17,462 bases of DNA from Opitutia bacterium (GCA_021204635.1 JAJPZB010000066.1:1-17462), one strand, 5' to 3'; positions 13,001 through 17,171 are shown, counted from the stretch's first letter. Made by a program: numbers and translations. Notes: generated by a model not told the origin, from the letters alone.

Positions 13001-16000
13001 AGATGCCGCCGGCAACAGAGAGGTCTCCGCTCATCGTCAAGCCCGATCCCTCAAAGGTCAGCTGACCGTCATACACTGTAACGTCGCCAGTGAGCGCACT
13101 GGTCGTGTGAATCCCCTGGTAGCCCTCGCCCGTCTTCTCGAAACCAACGTTGCCAATGACATAGCCATAGAAGTTGTAACCTTCGTAATACTCGTCAATC
13201 TCGAAGACCACGGTCGTCATGTCGTACCCCGAATCAACGATCTGGGAAGCAAAAGTATCGGTAGTTAAAGTAGTTCCCCCGTTCCTCAAATTTGCCCCAA
13301 CAGATAACGAGCCGGAATAAAGGACAAACATGCCGTCGGCAGATCCATCGTTCGCCAAACCGGCAATTGTTACGCGCTCTGCGTTTACGCCGAGGGAAAG
13401 CGCCCCCGTCGTATCCTCCAATTCATCAAACACAACAAGTGCGTCTTTTGCGATGAACTCGTCCGAAATCACGAGGGACGCAGAACGGCAAGCACCGGTG
13501 GCGCTACACGTATCCGACAAATAAATCGTTCCCCAGAAATTGTTCGCGTCCGAAGAGCCGTTTGCTCCAAGTTCGAACACGTTGACTAAGTTGGTTTGCG
13601 CACCTGCATCCAAATCCAAGACCGCCTGACATCCATCGGTCTCGTCATGACTCATGGACAAGATGTCTATCCCCACGTAGCCTTGAAACTGGGGCTCCAA
13701 AATCGAGATTTTCCCGTACGCGTCGTAATAGGTCGCGCCATAGTAAGTGTACGCCTCCCCAACCAACATCAACTGCCCGATGTGTATCCCTGCCTCCGAA
13801 CTCGTAACGCTTGCTCTATTCCAAATGTTAAGTTGTGAATTGTCTAACTCGAGGTAGCCAATCGAGATATACCCGTAGGTATCGAGGTAAAGCGTCGAAT
13901 CCGTTGCAGAAACGGACGTGAGCGAACCACCGGCAGAAGATGTCGTCAGCTTAAACATCGTATCGTAGCCATTGCGCCCGGTAATGACGAGCGAGCCGGA
14001 GAAATCGCCCAATGTCGCAAGCGTCGCTCCCGCCGTTGTCGCGGCTTGGGCATTCGCGCCGAGGATTGTCAAAGTCGCGTCGGAATCGCCGTTCAACACG
14101 CCGAGATCGACGATTTTGTTCCAATAAAGCGCAAGTGTTGCATTCGAGCCCGAGACGTTTGTCGTGCCAATAGACGTGGAAAGTTCCGGCGTATCGCTAC
14201 CCGGACCGCTTATCTGCCAGAACGTGCCCGAGAGATTTAACTCCGCGATCTCGACCAAGGTCTTGCTGTTGTTGGCAAATGTGGCACCGTCGCTAATCGT
14301 GAGCGTCGTGTTCGTTCCCAACGAGTGCGATTCGCTGTTGCTACTCTCACCCACATTGCCCATCCATATCAAGCCGCTCGCGATGACGACCTCGCGCGTC
14401 AAATTGTCATCACTCGACACCTGCAAGTGAACATCGACGGCACTTGGAATGTCTGCCAAATCGTCCGCCGTCAAAGTTGAAGTTCCGGCAAACACCACAG
14501 TCCCGCCACCTTCGAGATCTACGGAAACCGTCGATGTGCCCGAAGCCGCGTCGCCCGAAATCGTCAGCGTCGAGCCCGACACGACAGCGAGCGCCGACGC
14601 CGTCAGCGTCGCGCCGTCGGAAATCGCAAACGTGTAGTCTGCGGAAACGACGATTGCGCCCGCCGTGATATCAGTGGAGATCGAGACAGTCTTGCTCGCC
14701 GCCGCAGAGGTGAACTGCACGTCTTCTCCGGTGGCAAACGCAACGGAAGAGAAATCATCATCTCTTGTCCAATTGGTGCCACCAAGCGTCCACGCGCTGT
14801 CGCCGCTCGTGCCATTCCAGATGAGCGTTGAAACGTCTGTCGAGGTGATGACGATCGTGCCGTCCCAAGAGCCCGACGAACCGCCAAACGTAATCGTCAT
14901 GTCGTCGCTGAGCCCCGAATAGGAAATGTTGTCGGCGCCAAGTGTCAACCCGTTCGCGAGAGTGATGCTGCCACCGTTGATCACGTTGTAAGTCTGCCCC
15001 GTGAGCAACGACCCCGAGGCAGACAAATTGTCCAAGACGAAGACGACGCCTGTGTCGATCGTCACCGTGCCCGAGTTTTCAATGGCAGAATAAAGCGTTA
15101 TCGTCCCGCCGAGTTCGAGAGTGCCGCCGCTCGAAACAGTGAGGCTGCCGGCGAGTTCCGAACTGCCGGTGAGCGCCAACGTGCTCCCGCTCGCGATTGT
15201 CGTCGTGCTGTCGGCTTCGGTCGTGAGCGTGAGTGTGGCATTGCTGTTGCCGCTGACGGAGAACGCAACGCCGCTACCGATGTTGACGGTGGGCGCATTC
15301 GCCGCGTCTGTGGTGACGCCGGAGAAAGTGAGGGCTGTTGCTCCCGTGTTTTTGGTAATGGAAAGCGTTCCGCTATAATCCGCCATACCCGAGACCGTTA
15401 CAACAAAATCTTCGGAGTATGTAGGTCCGGAAATACCGAGATCTCCGTCGCCCGAAAGCGCACCGAGATTAAGATATCCACCCCATACCGCAGAGACAGT
15501 TGCGGTGGCAGAAACCTTTGAGTTCTGAATTATGAGCCCGTCATTTCGGAGGTCTTCCAATCTAAGAGTTGCACCATCTTCCGTAAATTCAAGCGACTTC
15601 CAAGTTGTGGAGTTATTCTGGTATGTGATCGTCCCTGCCAACTTTATCTCATCAAAGTCGAGAACAACATACCGCTGATCACTATCCCCGACGAGCAAAG
15701 TCGCACCGGACGCAACGGTGAGCGTGCCGCCGGAAATAGTAGAAGTTCCGCTTGAAACTGCCAATGTATGTGAACCTGCGGAAACCGTCATATCGCCAAC
15801 GGTGATAGTCCCACCGCTCACCAAGTTGACTGTTCCGGTTGCCGTAGAGTCAAAAGTTACGTTGTCACCGTCAGAAAATTCATGGGCTACGCCATCGCTC
15901 GCCCAGTTCGCTTCTGTCGTGTTCCACGTGCTACTTACAGCACCCGTCCAAGTGAGGTCGAGAGCCTCGGTGCTCATCGTGAACGAAACGACACCATCGC

Positions 16001-17171
16001 TCGAAACGCTGAAAGTGTCGGTATAAACGCGCGATTCGTTGCTGAGCAACACGCCGCCAATCGAGAAATTCGACAGCGTCAAATCCGACCACGACTCGGA
16101 ACTCCCGACAACAATGTCGCCCGACCCCGAAATCAACGTGACCTCATAACTGCCGCTGCGCGACTGCGTGAGGTCAAAAACGATGTCGCTTGCGAGCACC
16201 ACTGTGCCCGAGTTTGTGATTGCCGAATCAAGCGAGATCGTGCCACCGAGATCAAGTTCCGCACCTGACGAAACCGTGACAGAGCCCGAAACTGTTGTAT
16301 CGCCTGCGAGAAAGAGCGTGCCGTCGGAAACCGTGACATTGCCCAAGTAATTTGTGCCGCCAAAGGTCTGCGTCCCCGAGCCGGTCATCGAGATTCCAAG
16401 CGTATTTGAGGAAGCCCCAACCGTGCCATAAAAGCCATAAGAACCGGAGCCCGTCAGGGTGAGGGTCGTTCCGGAACTGGTAGCAATGATCGATTCGCCC
16501 TCATTGAAAGTTACGCTGCCATCGGTAAAACCTGCGCTTGTTCCGGTGACACCGGCAAACGACGTGTTACCGCTTAGATTGAGAGTTGCGTTTCCCGGGC
16601 CGCCATCGCCGGCAAGGGCAAAAAAATTGCCTTCGGCAAAATTGTTGGTGTTGACGCCCAAGTTGAAATCTTTGTCCCACCATTCGCGGGAAACACCGCC
16701 AAAGACATACTCTACATTCGCCCATTGTTCTCCGCCGAGTTTGACGGTGTAAGAACGATTAAAGACGTTGAGCACCATCAGCTGACCGGAAAAATTCTCC
16801 GCGTTAACACCCGTCAAATCGATCGTCCGCGTGTCATTGTTTCCAATTCTGAACGCGACACCAAGAAAACCCGTTCCTGAAATGGTGCTACTAAGAGTGT
16901 ACGAAGACCCCCCGTTTGTGTTGTAAATAACCCACGACCCCTGAAGACCTCCGCCGTACGAAGAGGAGTTGAGCGTTCCGGCGTTGTCGGCGTTTATGCC
17001 GGTAAAGTCAGAGCCAAAATCCAACACTATGTCGTCACTATATGACGTGCCGGAAACTAACACGCCGTCGCCGTCTCCCCAAGCGTCTGTTGCCCGCGAG
17101 TTGTTTGCGGGCGCGACGGCGAGTGCCGCAGCGGCAAAAAGAGTGGTCAGGAAAAATTTCGAGTTTTTCAT
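153..17171 (-). CDS. Giant autotransporter adhesin-like protein, 5,672 aa, with beta-strand repeats and C-terminal barrel
   Basis: Predicted type Va autotransporter: the passenger is exported by Sec and carried across or anchored at the outer membrane by its own C-terminal barrel. Visible parts are a signal peptide (1-27), an aromatic-rich N-terminal region (28-404), seven cassettes each opening with a Trp module (405 to about 5264), a pre-barrel region (about 5265-5364) and a barrel (about 5365-5672) ending in Phe. At least five canonical KTGxGTL repeats (PATR/TIGR02601 type) are readable. The passenger is rich in Ser, Thr, Gly, Asp and Val and has only three Cys. The start is placed at ATG 17171 because a typical signal peptide begins there; the frame stays open for 42 further codons upstream, but that stretch is Cys/Arg-rich and implausible. 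The stop is TGA at 155-153. The gene stands alone in the window with its own terminator. Known autotransporter passengers are usually hundreds to about 3,000 residues, so this one is exceptionally long. The frame is intact, with no frameshift seen. Adhesion or surface coating is inferred; no enzymatic motif was found. Confidence 0.93.
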   Translation of the reverse strand: MKNSKFFLTTLFAAAALAVAPANNSRATDAWGDGDGVLVSGTSYSDDIVLDFGSDFTGINADNAGTLNSSSYGGGLQGSWVIYNTNGGSSYTLSSTISGTGFLGVAFRIGNNDTRTIDLTGVNAENFSGQLMVLNVFNRSYTVKLGGEQWANVEYVFGGVSREWWDKDFNLGVNTNNFAEGNFFALAGDGGPGNATLNLSGNTSFAGVTGTSAGFTDGSVTFNEGESIIATSSGTTLTLTGSGSYGFYGTVGASSNTLGISMTGSGTQTFGGTNYLGNVTVSDGTLFLAGDTTVSGSVTVSSGAELDLGGTISLDSAITNSGTVVLASDIVFDLTQSRSGSYEVTLISGSGDIVVGSSESWSDLTLSNFSIGGVLLSNESRVYTDTFSVSSDGVVSFTMSTEALDLTWTGAVSSTWNTTEANWASDGVAHEFSDGDNVTFDSTATGTVNLVSGGTITVGDMTVSAGSHTLAVSSGTSTISGGTLTVASGATLLVGDSDQRYVVLDFDEIKLAGTITYQNNSTTWKSLEFTEDGATLRLEDLRNDGLIIQNSKVSATATVSAVWGGYLNLGALSGDGDLGISGPTYSEDFVVTVSGMADYSGTLSITKNTGATALTFSGVTTDAANAPTVNIGSGVAFSVSGNSNATLTLTTEADSTTTIASGSTLALTGSSELAGSLTVSSGGTLELGGTITLYSAIENSGTVTIDTGVVFVLDNLSASGSLLTGQTYNVINGGSITLANGLTLGADNISYSGLSDDMTITFGGSSGSWDGTIVITSTDVSTLIWNGTSGDSAWTLGGTNWTRDDDFSSVAFATGEDVQFTSAAASKTVSISTDITAGAIVVSADYTFAISDGATLTASALAVVSGSTLTISGDAASGTSTVSVDLEGGGTVVFAGTSTLTADDLADIPSAVDVHLQVSSDDNLTREVVIASGLIWMGNVGESSNSESHSLGTNTTLTISDGATFANNSKTLVEIAELNLSGTFWQISGPGSDTPELSTSIGTTNVSGSNATLALYWNKIVDLGVLNGDSDATLTILGANAQAATTAGATLATLGDFSGSLVITGRNGYDTMFKLTTSSAGGSLTSVSATDSTLYLDTYGYISIGYLELDNSQLNIWNRASVTSSEAGIHIGQLMLVGEAYTYYGATYYDAYGKISILEPQFQGYVGIDILSMSHDETDGCQAVLDLDAGAQTNLVNVFELGANGSSDANNFWGTIYLSDTCSATGACRSASLVISDEFIAKDALVVFDELEDTTGALSLGVNAERVTIAGLANDGSADGMFVLYSGSLSVGANLRNGGTTLTTDTFASQIVDSGYDMTTVVFEIDEYYEGYNFYGYVIGNVGFEKTGEGYQGIHTTSALTGDVTVYDGQLTFEGSGLTMSGDLSVAGGILGVGGEMYEDYYDESDYYYGFNYTDFVIDGNQVSLTGDITLSGGALYAGEVAASGNMSVTAASELYVAGSQFEMSGSSISLAGTLTKTGSGDLVVTGTTITSTTSSGVLDVQEGNLTLNGVDASGAAISVANGLSISGVTSIGSLTSTNSTAGTVSVVSGAELTLSGGTVSLSSAIANSGTVVVNSDVVFALDGLGAITNSDGSTTYVVIDGGTISGWASLTGDSFTISGYGQGTVDVDVSTAGAVTFTAIAEARDLVWSGEGTTWDKTNAYWLNDGATDTFINGDNVTFNADAANKTVTLVTNITAGSMEISGGSAVTWNFETSEDGNGGYYSLTVASLGYGNGGSYSNAIVVNIGENLEFNVTGNVTREHDALTMTIAEGASLNVGGTMYINGGTNQSITGEGTLTAAILDLYPSGTAGYSITIDVGNLVVSDTLYVTDTASASIILGSDTTERNYTIGKIQTLTDSSVNGIVGTFEIGSATTVDVGAIDIYTDMASFVVNGVVNVSSSVAGNNSTGAITVETDYATGISGTGTLSAESFTVTGSGAVTTTVSNLIVSGTMTTTSGQINIGGSNVQIGTLDYNTGHSMSIYATTVDIGTLYFRSSYGSSSITSTNLTIGTLKLGTTNSLSISSANGVIDVIQTVDGGNRTLTIVEGANITAGEFTRDVTGIVYLTVDGTLNITNSYDGNDNFGTGMMTIGTSSSSFAYNQDIGGSGTLNAYGITFYGTANLYVHDVTLNIGAGGISTSSSGSLELENATVGVYDTDAAEISAPVWMYNDSTFDIAAGKTLTISGAITGSYGFVKTGEGTLVISNNGNSFGYNDGVVISEGTVVASTSGLNGDGTDVTVGANGTLAALEVSDTSNVQIAGDLTTEAGATLSFTYSGATNTTAFTVYGDITLAEGTIFDIYDLAEGTKVGLVMTWGDSFVIEGYDSESGNLNSLLGLRIDGEALDDRADYSFSYNELSGTLYLTYNSGSPALYWNGAEGDYWNLVDENWTNSAGTSDYQFYSGDKVYFNTEGAVATIAESIEAGGVNVLKSATFAFEGDGALSATALNVSDGATLTIDGGTLTLAEGGSADIAGGVVVNAGATIDFTNVALGDLDGFGVANITGAGEIDVTGATANGTGVTLSSDFVGTLYVAKNLSETDGNNYSALDFGHSSIGAGTTVEFADGTSFSITADGTEVASKIVVDGAVDLRISGATGVVVSGDVSGVSLEKNGNASDDVTFTGNVELEAYYNRIGTTTFAGNTAITDLQLNVYETSYLVFAGNSSAEYTIGSIETYAVSNATGAANLIIEDGANVVVGTISAGNYNGMDSFLLDMEVNGVLDVDTLQYATAQAGSNSNNISGTGTINVNTFNIGNPSNNDGTTVNISGVTVVVGEGGVQGASGGTRNLNLTDMTFGASANWELNSYINVALTEGTTTFDTAGYTISTSAAISGDGALAKTGEGTLALSGENAYTGGTTISGGTLEIGSSTALGTGTITLAGGTLAGSGVTLSDASFAVVADSTISGLTLAGSGEFVYSAGTVVDLDGASATFASGSTFVIDLTELDITDDGEAVILFTNASSGTDLSIFSAQYNGEIFTDGGFAYENGNIVYSASADLISEYGTYVWDNTIQGDYPNWVGKTAAGADEDQQFQNKPVSAEYGLRKYAFKGVGDVAIIQGYVETERVTVSEGASATWQVEDYDTASITGTLLTIESGATLYAGNGDGNWDGKMLTIDFDEIKLGGKLVYENNYNLWQSLEFTDDGAELHLQDLNGNGLEIATAIVDDGTTAKISVNYGGELTLGTLSGAGNLDITGVESGSYPEVFYVNIGSTADYTGILSAVGNTSYNTIITLTGDSYDNDGATFIIGTGAVLDVNDKGDTYFGLVLDGGTLRNSGSGGLDSNLIQLPNITVTADSTVDAESSLGMVGRLYVATSLDLGGYTLTKTGDNTFFVINTTITEGVIDVQAGTFQIDGADASATTITVASGATLEAYTVDGHGDSTVGALTSAGTVQIDSGATLSLVGDSTISGGLSISGTLTVADGAVADLTGVTSSHVGGTGTLVVSGEGSTAKISSYAWGSGSNFGSNMNNIYLQIRDGGTLEITSAQAEDTAGRRGFSVYGTGGTYRYSGDGTSYVSENELNQRIHLADGAELTFDVVDGDATLVVSKVIANTEDGADATESTGSLVKTGAGTLILSGENLYSGGTTISVGTLEVQNVASLGSGDATIADGATLRYNLADGGTVATVISGEAGATLEFEGATIDWAAGDSDFSGSIAVDASTTLAITGDGEVALGDGTNTITLGDNSAFTFSGSGTLTLAGATSFGTGATVANTGTGTLDVSGVVATSGTLNISQTGEGTLVGLSLSDGDSATISGGTLDAIDMSGGTLTLAAGAVEFSGDSEISGGTISFDGTVASGSAYVDNVSGTVVITSADIVFDFAEVFEGSNDVVVTIFSSGVSVDESVLSSMGTDNLTIAGEALDSTHFSGITFATDSNGALTVTITREVVDLYWIGGTDNVLRTETAGNFEDTSAEFYAGDAIHFDGSKDIVESDVSLGSKISNATVYVENGAVISITGDATNRFTGSTTIDVAEGSTLTFNDSFHDYTGDTTVEGTFVMNITDTSLEYGDGGQIFASQVSGTGTFEMVVASGLDVSVADNLMGSGNALIAGELSFVKSGEGTLTIDAAQSDFAGTTTIDAGTLAIMVADGLGTSAIAIGDSGTLQFSVASGETNTVSNAISGTGAMLVAGDGTVIVASENADFSGATTISGNAVATNGDAFGTGTVALDNGSVEFDAGTVVNAISGTGAVTVAGDVTLRGESSYAGTTTISGNATATNGSAFGESTVAIDGGASATLTAGDFGNTFSGAGTMIVAGDDVALSGDISDLSGTLEIDDGAVLTVAGDLSFGGTLDMVAGSELAIAAEASLTLSGDADLELAGTISGAGDLTLAGAGTTTVAGENLALSGTTTVAEGGTLAIDVADGGEATLNSAIAGAGTLTKTGAGTLTLASDTTVASIGLTEGALANASLVEGMTLTAAKGTALADITIDGGTLDVTEVFDALPTDSIELSGDNYFTSGTVKLANGILLDDSGEDANVAAFHITSGTTTLTGITFDLDEVDVNEQVFDENGEYIYTSAYYLFDVDDGATLEGWDDLTIGNFDIAGSNIDTGRIEVSFGSSDGSYYVKFYHTEFDLTWTGAESDVWNSTDENWVRGTDGSIVAAYGTGDSVTFATSTTVELGENVTPTTMMVTDGARVTIESNGYKITGTANVIVNDGATLILDSAHDFTGHNVYNADGELVTEAGVTLGGEGTIRINVTDDATTYLVSDIHLADGSGEKGTFDIDVASGIVATFETVYAGTIDDVDGMTVAKTNSGTLVISEAHDYANLSFAVNGGTLEIDTTDGGSLGTAEIAVSGGKLVLYNGDVDNLKTVANAIKLSGSNGGIEKTGAGEIVLESAVSVSGASSSGLTISEGTLTVDDQAKLSALSGTEIAKGAALKLALTDSANLSLSVSGKGTIVVAGDDADTMLTIAGGESANGKLKGFTGNFEVASGKLEIEVVNTTGVSIGNSDIDVAAGSNVVFHMLTSEIHEYAGNISGAGTVSFVLDSGLSSPGIELAGYNSGFGGTLVIPEGMTVTTDYGDAVGGSSAVVDNSGTLVVTAKYGDQTVRALISGSGDLQMVSDGTVSIVNSSNDYTGKTKISAGTLRFVGIEALGETSEIAVQNANAKLLVDLSDSAADTTYTLDRKISGEGSVEILGASVASTASIATVAATDDSSTTDDAGYSTTKVKLTADNTFSGNLTIDSAWLITTKEVGENVAAIGSANVNLTTNSTWQANGGFDARTRTISLTDHSRILAGNFTAETTTGTMSLQNFNVEVDENGDTRMLVKIEDASDMSNVKSSALISGSGSVALGSVEIDLTSYSEVTGNYLKVADTTVSVSGTPTWSVIIDGVDESADWNFASGNLYNQSTTPDSANYAYSAMVVMPTELFNQDARTLHTRMEQRRFAINRDTDWEFFAQAQTIQNESGSGSRAKNFDYTTYGAIAGADTRIGSTTLAGIAVAYDHGEAKINGNQGKIRMDDYRAMLYASEVVGDFYFVEGGAQFGLGSYDVHRRGGYGNNRGSTDETNWGAFVNFGGVIPLADSLFLMPYIGVTYMYSDVDGFSESGSEPYDVKDFDANSLRGRVGVQLRYNLDDVAMPTAFTLGLSYAHEFIDDDIDFKVRGSNAVNSSGDAVSSYDKRTENAFTRDMFSVGVGVDINVTEGAAFYLGYNLDVGFNSEVSHSANAGFRVSF
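1080..1379 (-). other. Pre-barrel passenger region (about residues 5265-5364)
   Basis: Contains TTGTMSLQNFNVEVDENG, LISGSGSVALGSVEIDLTSY, then TPTWSVIIDGVDESADWNF. It resembles the lead-in that precedes Trp modules elsewhere (DL strand, then a W-x-V-I-x-G stretch), but leads into the barrel instead. By position it could serve as the autochaperone segment that nucleates beta-helix folding. No cleavage motif between passenger and barrel is evident. Confidence 0.5.
3276..3458 (-). repeat. Trp module 7 (residues 4572-4632)
   Basis: Begins DLTWTGAESDVWN, then STDENW, then GTGDSVTFATSTTVELGENV. Its opening is nearly identical to module 1 (DLTWTGA...WN.T..NW). It opens the last cassette, which runs into the pre-barrel region. 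Confidence 0.75.
3951..4055 (-). repeat. Autotransporter beta-strand repeat, degenerate second half (about residues 4373-4407)
   Basis: GAGTLTKTGAGTLTLASDT followed by TVASIGLTEGALANAS. The KTGAGTLTL half is exact. The second half lacks the TGGTTI turn. Confidence 0.65.
4302..4826 (-). repeat. Tandem repeat, three units of 62-64 aa (residues 4116-4290)
   Basis: Units begin NAISGTGAMLVAGD (4116), NAISGTGAVTVAGD (4180) and NTFSGAGTMIVAGD (4242). The first two continue to TTISGNAVATNGDAFG and TTISGNATATNGSAFG. At the DNA level a 20-base stretch encoding TTISGNA is identical at 4537-4556 and 4720-4739, 183 bases apart. The third unit decays after about 15 residues. Confidence 0.85.
4923..5027 (-). 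repeat. Autotransporter beta-strand repeat (residues 4049-4083)
   Basis: GELSFVKSGEGTLTIDAAQS followed by DFAGTTTIDAGTLAI. It has KSG in place of KTG but the same two-strand pattern. It leads directly into the tandem repeat of 62-64 residues. Confidence 0.8.
5325..5510 (-). repeat. Trp module 6 (residues 3888-3949)
   Basis: Begins DLYWIGGTDN, with Phe in place of the second conserved Trp (AGNFED), then AGDAIHFDG, then a SDVSLGSKISNATVYVENG beta stretch. It opens cassette 6 (3888-4571). The lead-in NVSGTVVITSADIVFDF matches those of modules 1 to 3. Confidence 0.7.
6390..6485 (-). repeat. Autotransporter beta-strand repeat (residues 3563-3594)
   Basis: GSLVKTGAGTLILSGENLY followed by SGGTTISVGTLEV. 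It is a near-consensus repeat, followed by ASLGSGDATIADGATLRY as is usual in the family. Confidence 0.88.
7395..7889 (-). repeat. Paralogous block B (residues 3095-3259)
   Basis: Runs from GATLYAGNGDGNW through DFDEIKL (3115-3121), QSLEFTDDGA, LGTLSGAGNLDITG and DYTGILS to FIIGTGAVLDVNDKGD. It matches block A in order and spacing, with a few short insertions. The two copies lie about 2,600 residues apart, so they reflect a dispersed rather than adjacent duplication. Confidence 0.8.
7962..8165 (-). repeat. Trp module 5, degenerate (residues 3003-3070)
   Basis: Begins TYVWDNTIQGDYPNW. It keeps the first Trp (3006) and the NW, but lacks the WNxxxxNW spacing. The GD-x-V-x-F motif is replaced by a charged stretch, GLRKYAFKGVGDVAIIQG. 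It is assigned to the family by position: it follows an IDLTELDI lead-in and precedes beta-helix block B. It opens cassette 5 (3003-3887). Confidence 0.55.
8577..8678 (-). repeat. Autotransporter beta-strand repeat (residues 2832-2865)
   Basis: GDGALAKTGEGTLALSGEN followed by AYTGGTTISGGTLEI. This is the best match in the protein to the autotransporter-associated beta-strand repeat consensus (TIGR02601 / PATR), including the NxYTGGTTIxxGTL half. Confidence 0.9.
8622..9173 (-). repeat. Block of about 180 aa, copy 3 (residues 2667-2850)
   Basis: Starts YTIGSIETYAV, with LIIEDGANVVVGTI, MEVNGVLDVDTL, ISGTGTINVNTFNI, VTVVVGEGGVQGASGG and LNLTDMTFGA. Like copy 2 it ends in a KTG repeat. Its opening is closest to copy 1 and its ending closest to copy 2. 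Confidence 0.65.
9879..10061 (-). repeat. Trp module 4 (residues 2371-2431)
   Basis: Begins ALYWNGAEGDYWN, then DENW, then SGDKVYFNTEGAVATIAESIEAGGV. It opens cassette 4 (2371-3002). The preceding segment has a longer, different lead-in with GTKVGLVMTWGDSF. Confidence 0.75.
10491..10604 (-). repeat. Autotransporter beta-strand repeat (residues 2190-2227)
   Basis: GSYGFVKTGEGTLVIS, then a variable loop, then GVVISEGTVVAS. It has the strand-turn-strand pattern of the PATR family (KTGxGTLxIS...xxIxxGTVxV). Confidence 0.75.
10542..11087 (-). repeat. Block of about 180 aa, copy 2 (residues 2029-2210)
   Basis: Starts at DVIQTVDGG, with TLTIVEGANITAGEF, LTVDGTLNITN, IGGSGTLNAYGITF and VTLNIGAGGISTSSSG. 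It lies directly after copy 1 and ends in a KTG repeat. Unlike copy 1, it shares its tail (NIGAGGI...LELENATVGV) with copy 3. Confidence 0.65.
11088..11630 (-). repeat. Block of about 180 aa, copy 1 (residues 1848-2028)
   Basis: Starts YTIGKIQTLTD, continues FEIGSATTVDVGAI, SFVVNGVVNVSS and ISGTGTLSAESFTV. Copies 2 and 3 follow the same order of short motifs: I-x-T, then xVG or xAG, VxGVLxV, and SGTGTLxxxxF. Confidence 0.6.
12057..12236 (-). repeat. Trp module 3 (residues 1646-1705)
   Basis: Begins DLVWSGEGTTWD, then NAYW, then GDNVTFNADAANKTVTL and NITAGSMEISGG. It opens cassette 3 (1646-2370). The NKTV...ITAG stretch is especially close to that of module 2 (SKTV...ITAG). Confidence 0.75.
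14637..14828 (-). repeat. Trp module 2 (residues 782-845)
   Basis: Begins TLIWNGTSGDSAW, then GGTNW, then GEDVQFTS and TVSISTDITAGAIVVS. It has the same spacing of W, NW and the GD/GE-x-V-x-F motif as module 1. It opens cassette 2 (782-1645), which holds the only Cys residues and the Tyr/Asp-rich patches. Confidence 0.75.
15246..15707 (-). repeat. Paralogous block A (residues 489-642)
   Basis: Runs from GATLLVGDSDQRY through DFDEIKL (505-511), KSLEFTEDGA, LGALSGDGDLGISG and DYSGTLS to VNIGSGVAFSVSGN. It pairs with block B at 3095-3259: over the 43 residues from DFDEIKL, 26 are identical by eye. Both copies follow a Trp module at a similar distance. Confidence 0.8.
15774..15959 (-). repeat. 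Trp module 1 (residues 405-466)
   Basis: Begins DLTWTGAVSSTWN and continues TTEANW, then GDNVTFDS, then a VNLVSGGTITVGDMTVS beta stretch. The pattern W-x-G...W...NW...GD-x-V-x-F...I-x-[AV]-G is shared with six later modules. It opens cassette 1 (405-781). Confidence 0.75.
15960..17090 (-). other. N-terminal passenger region (residues 28-404)
   Basis: This part precedes the first Trp module and differs from the rest in having more aromatic and Asn residues, for example YVFGGVSREWWDKDF and NTNNFAEGNFFALAGDG. It then passes into Gly/Ser/Thr beta-helix repeats. It ends with the sequence that recurs before later Trp modules: a LGGTISLDSAI / NSGTVVLASDIVFDL pair, about 60 residues, then LDLTWTG. 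It is likely the exposed distal end of the beta-helix. No named domain was recognised. Confidence 0.55.
17091..17171 (-). other. Sec signal peptide (residues 1-27)
   Basis: The N-terminus has Lys at 2 and 5, then a hydrophobic core from F6 to A20 (FFLTTLFAAAALAVA), then a short polar stretch. Signal peptidase I could cut after A20 (AVA) or after A27 (SRA). The second is preferred because Pro at 21 would sit at +1 of the first site. There is no lipobox Cys, so it is not a lipoprotein, and there is no extended ESPR-type signal sequence. Confidence 0.85.
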
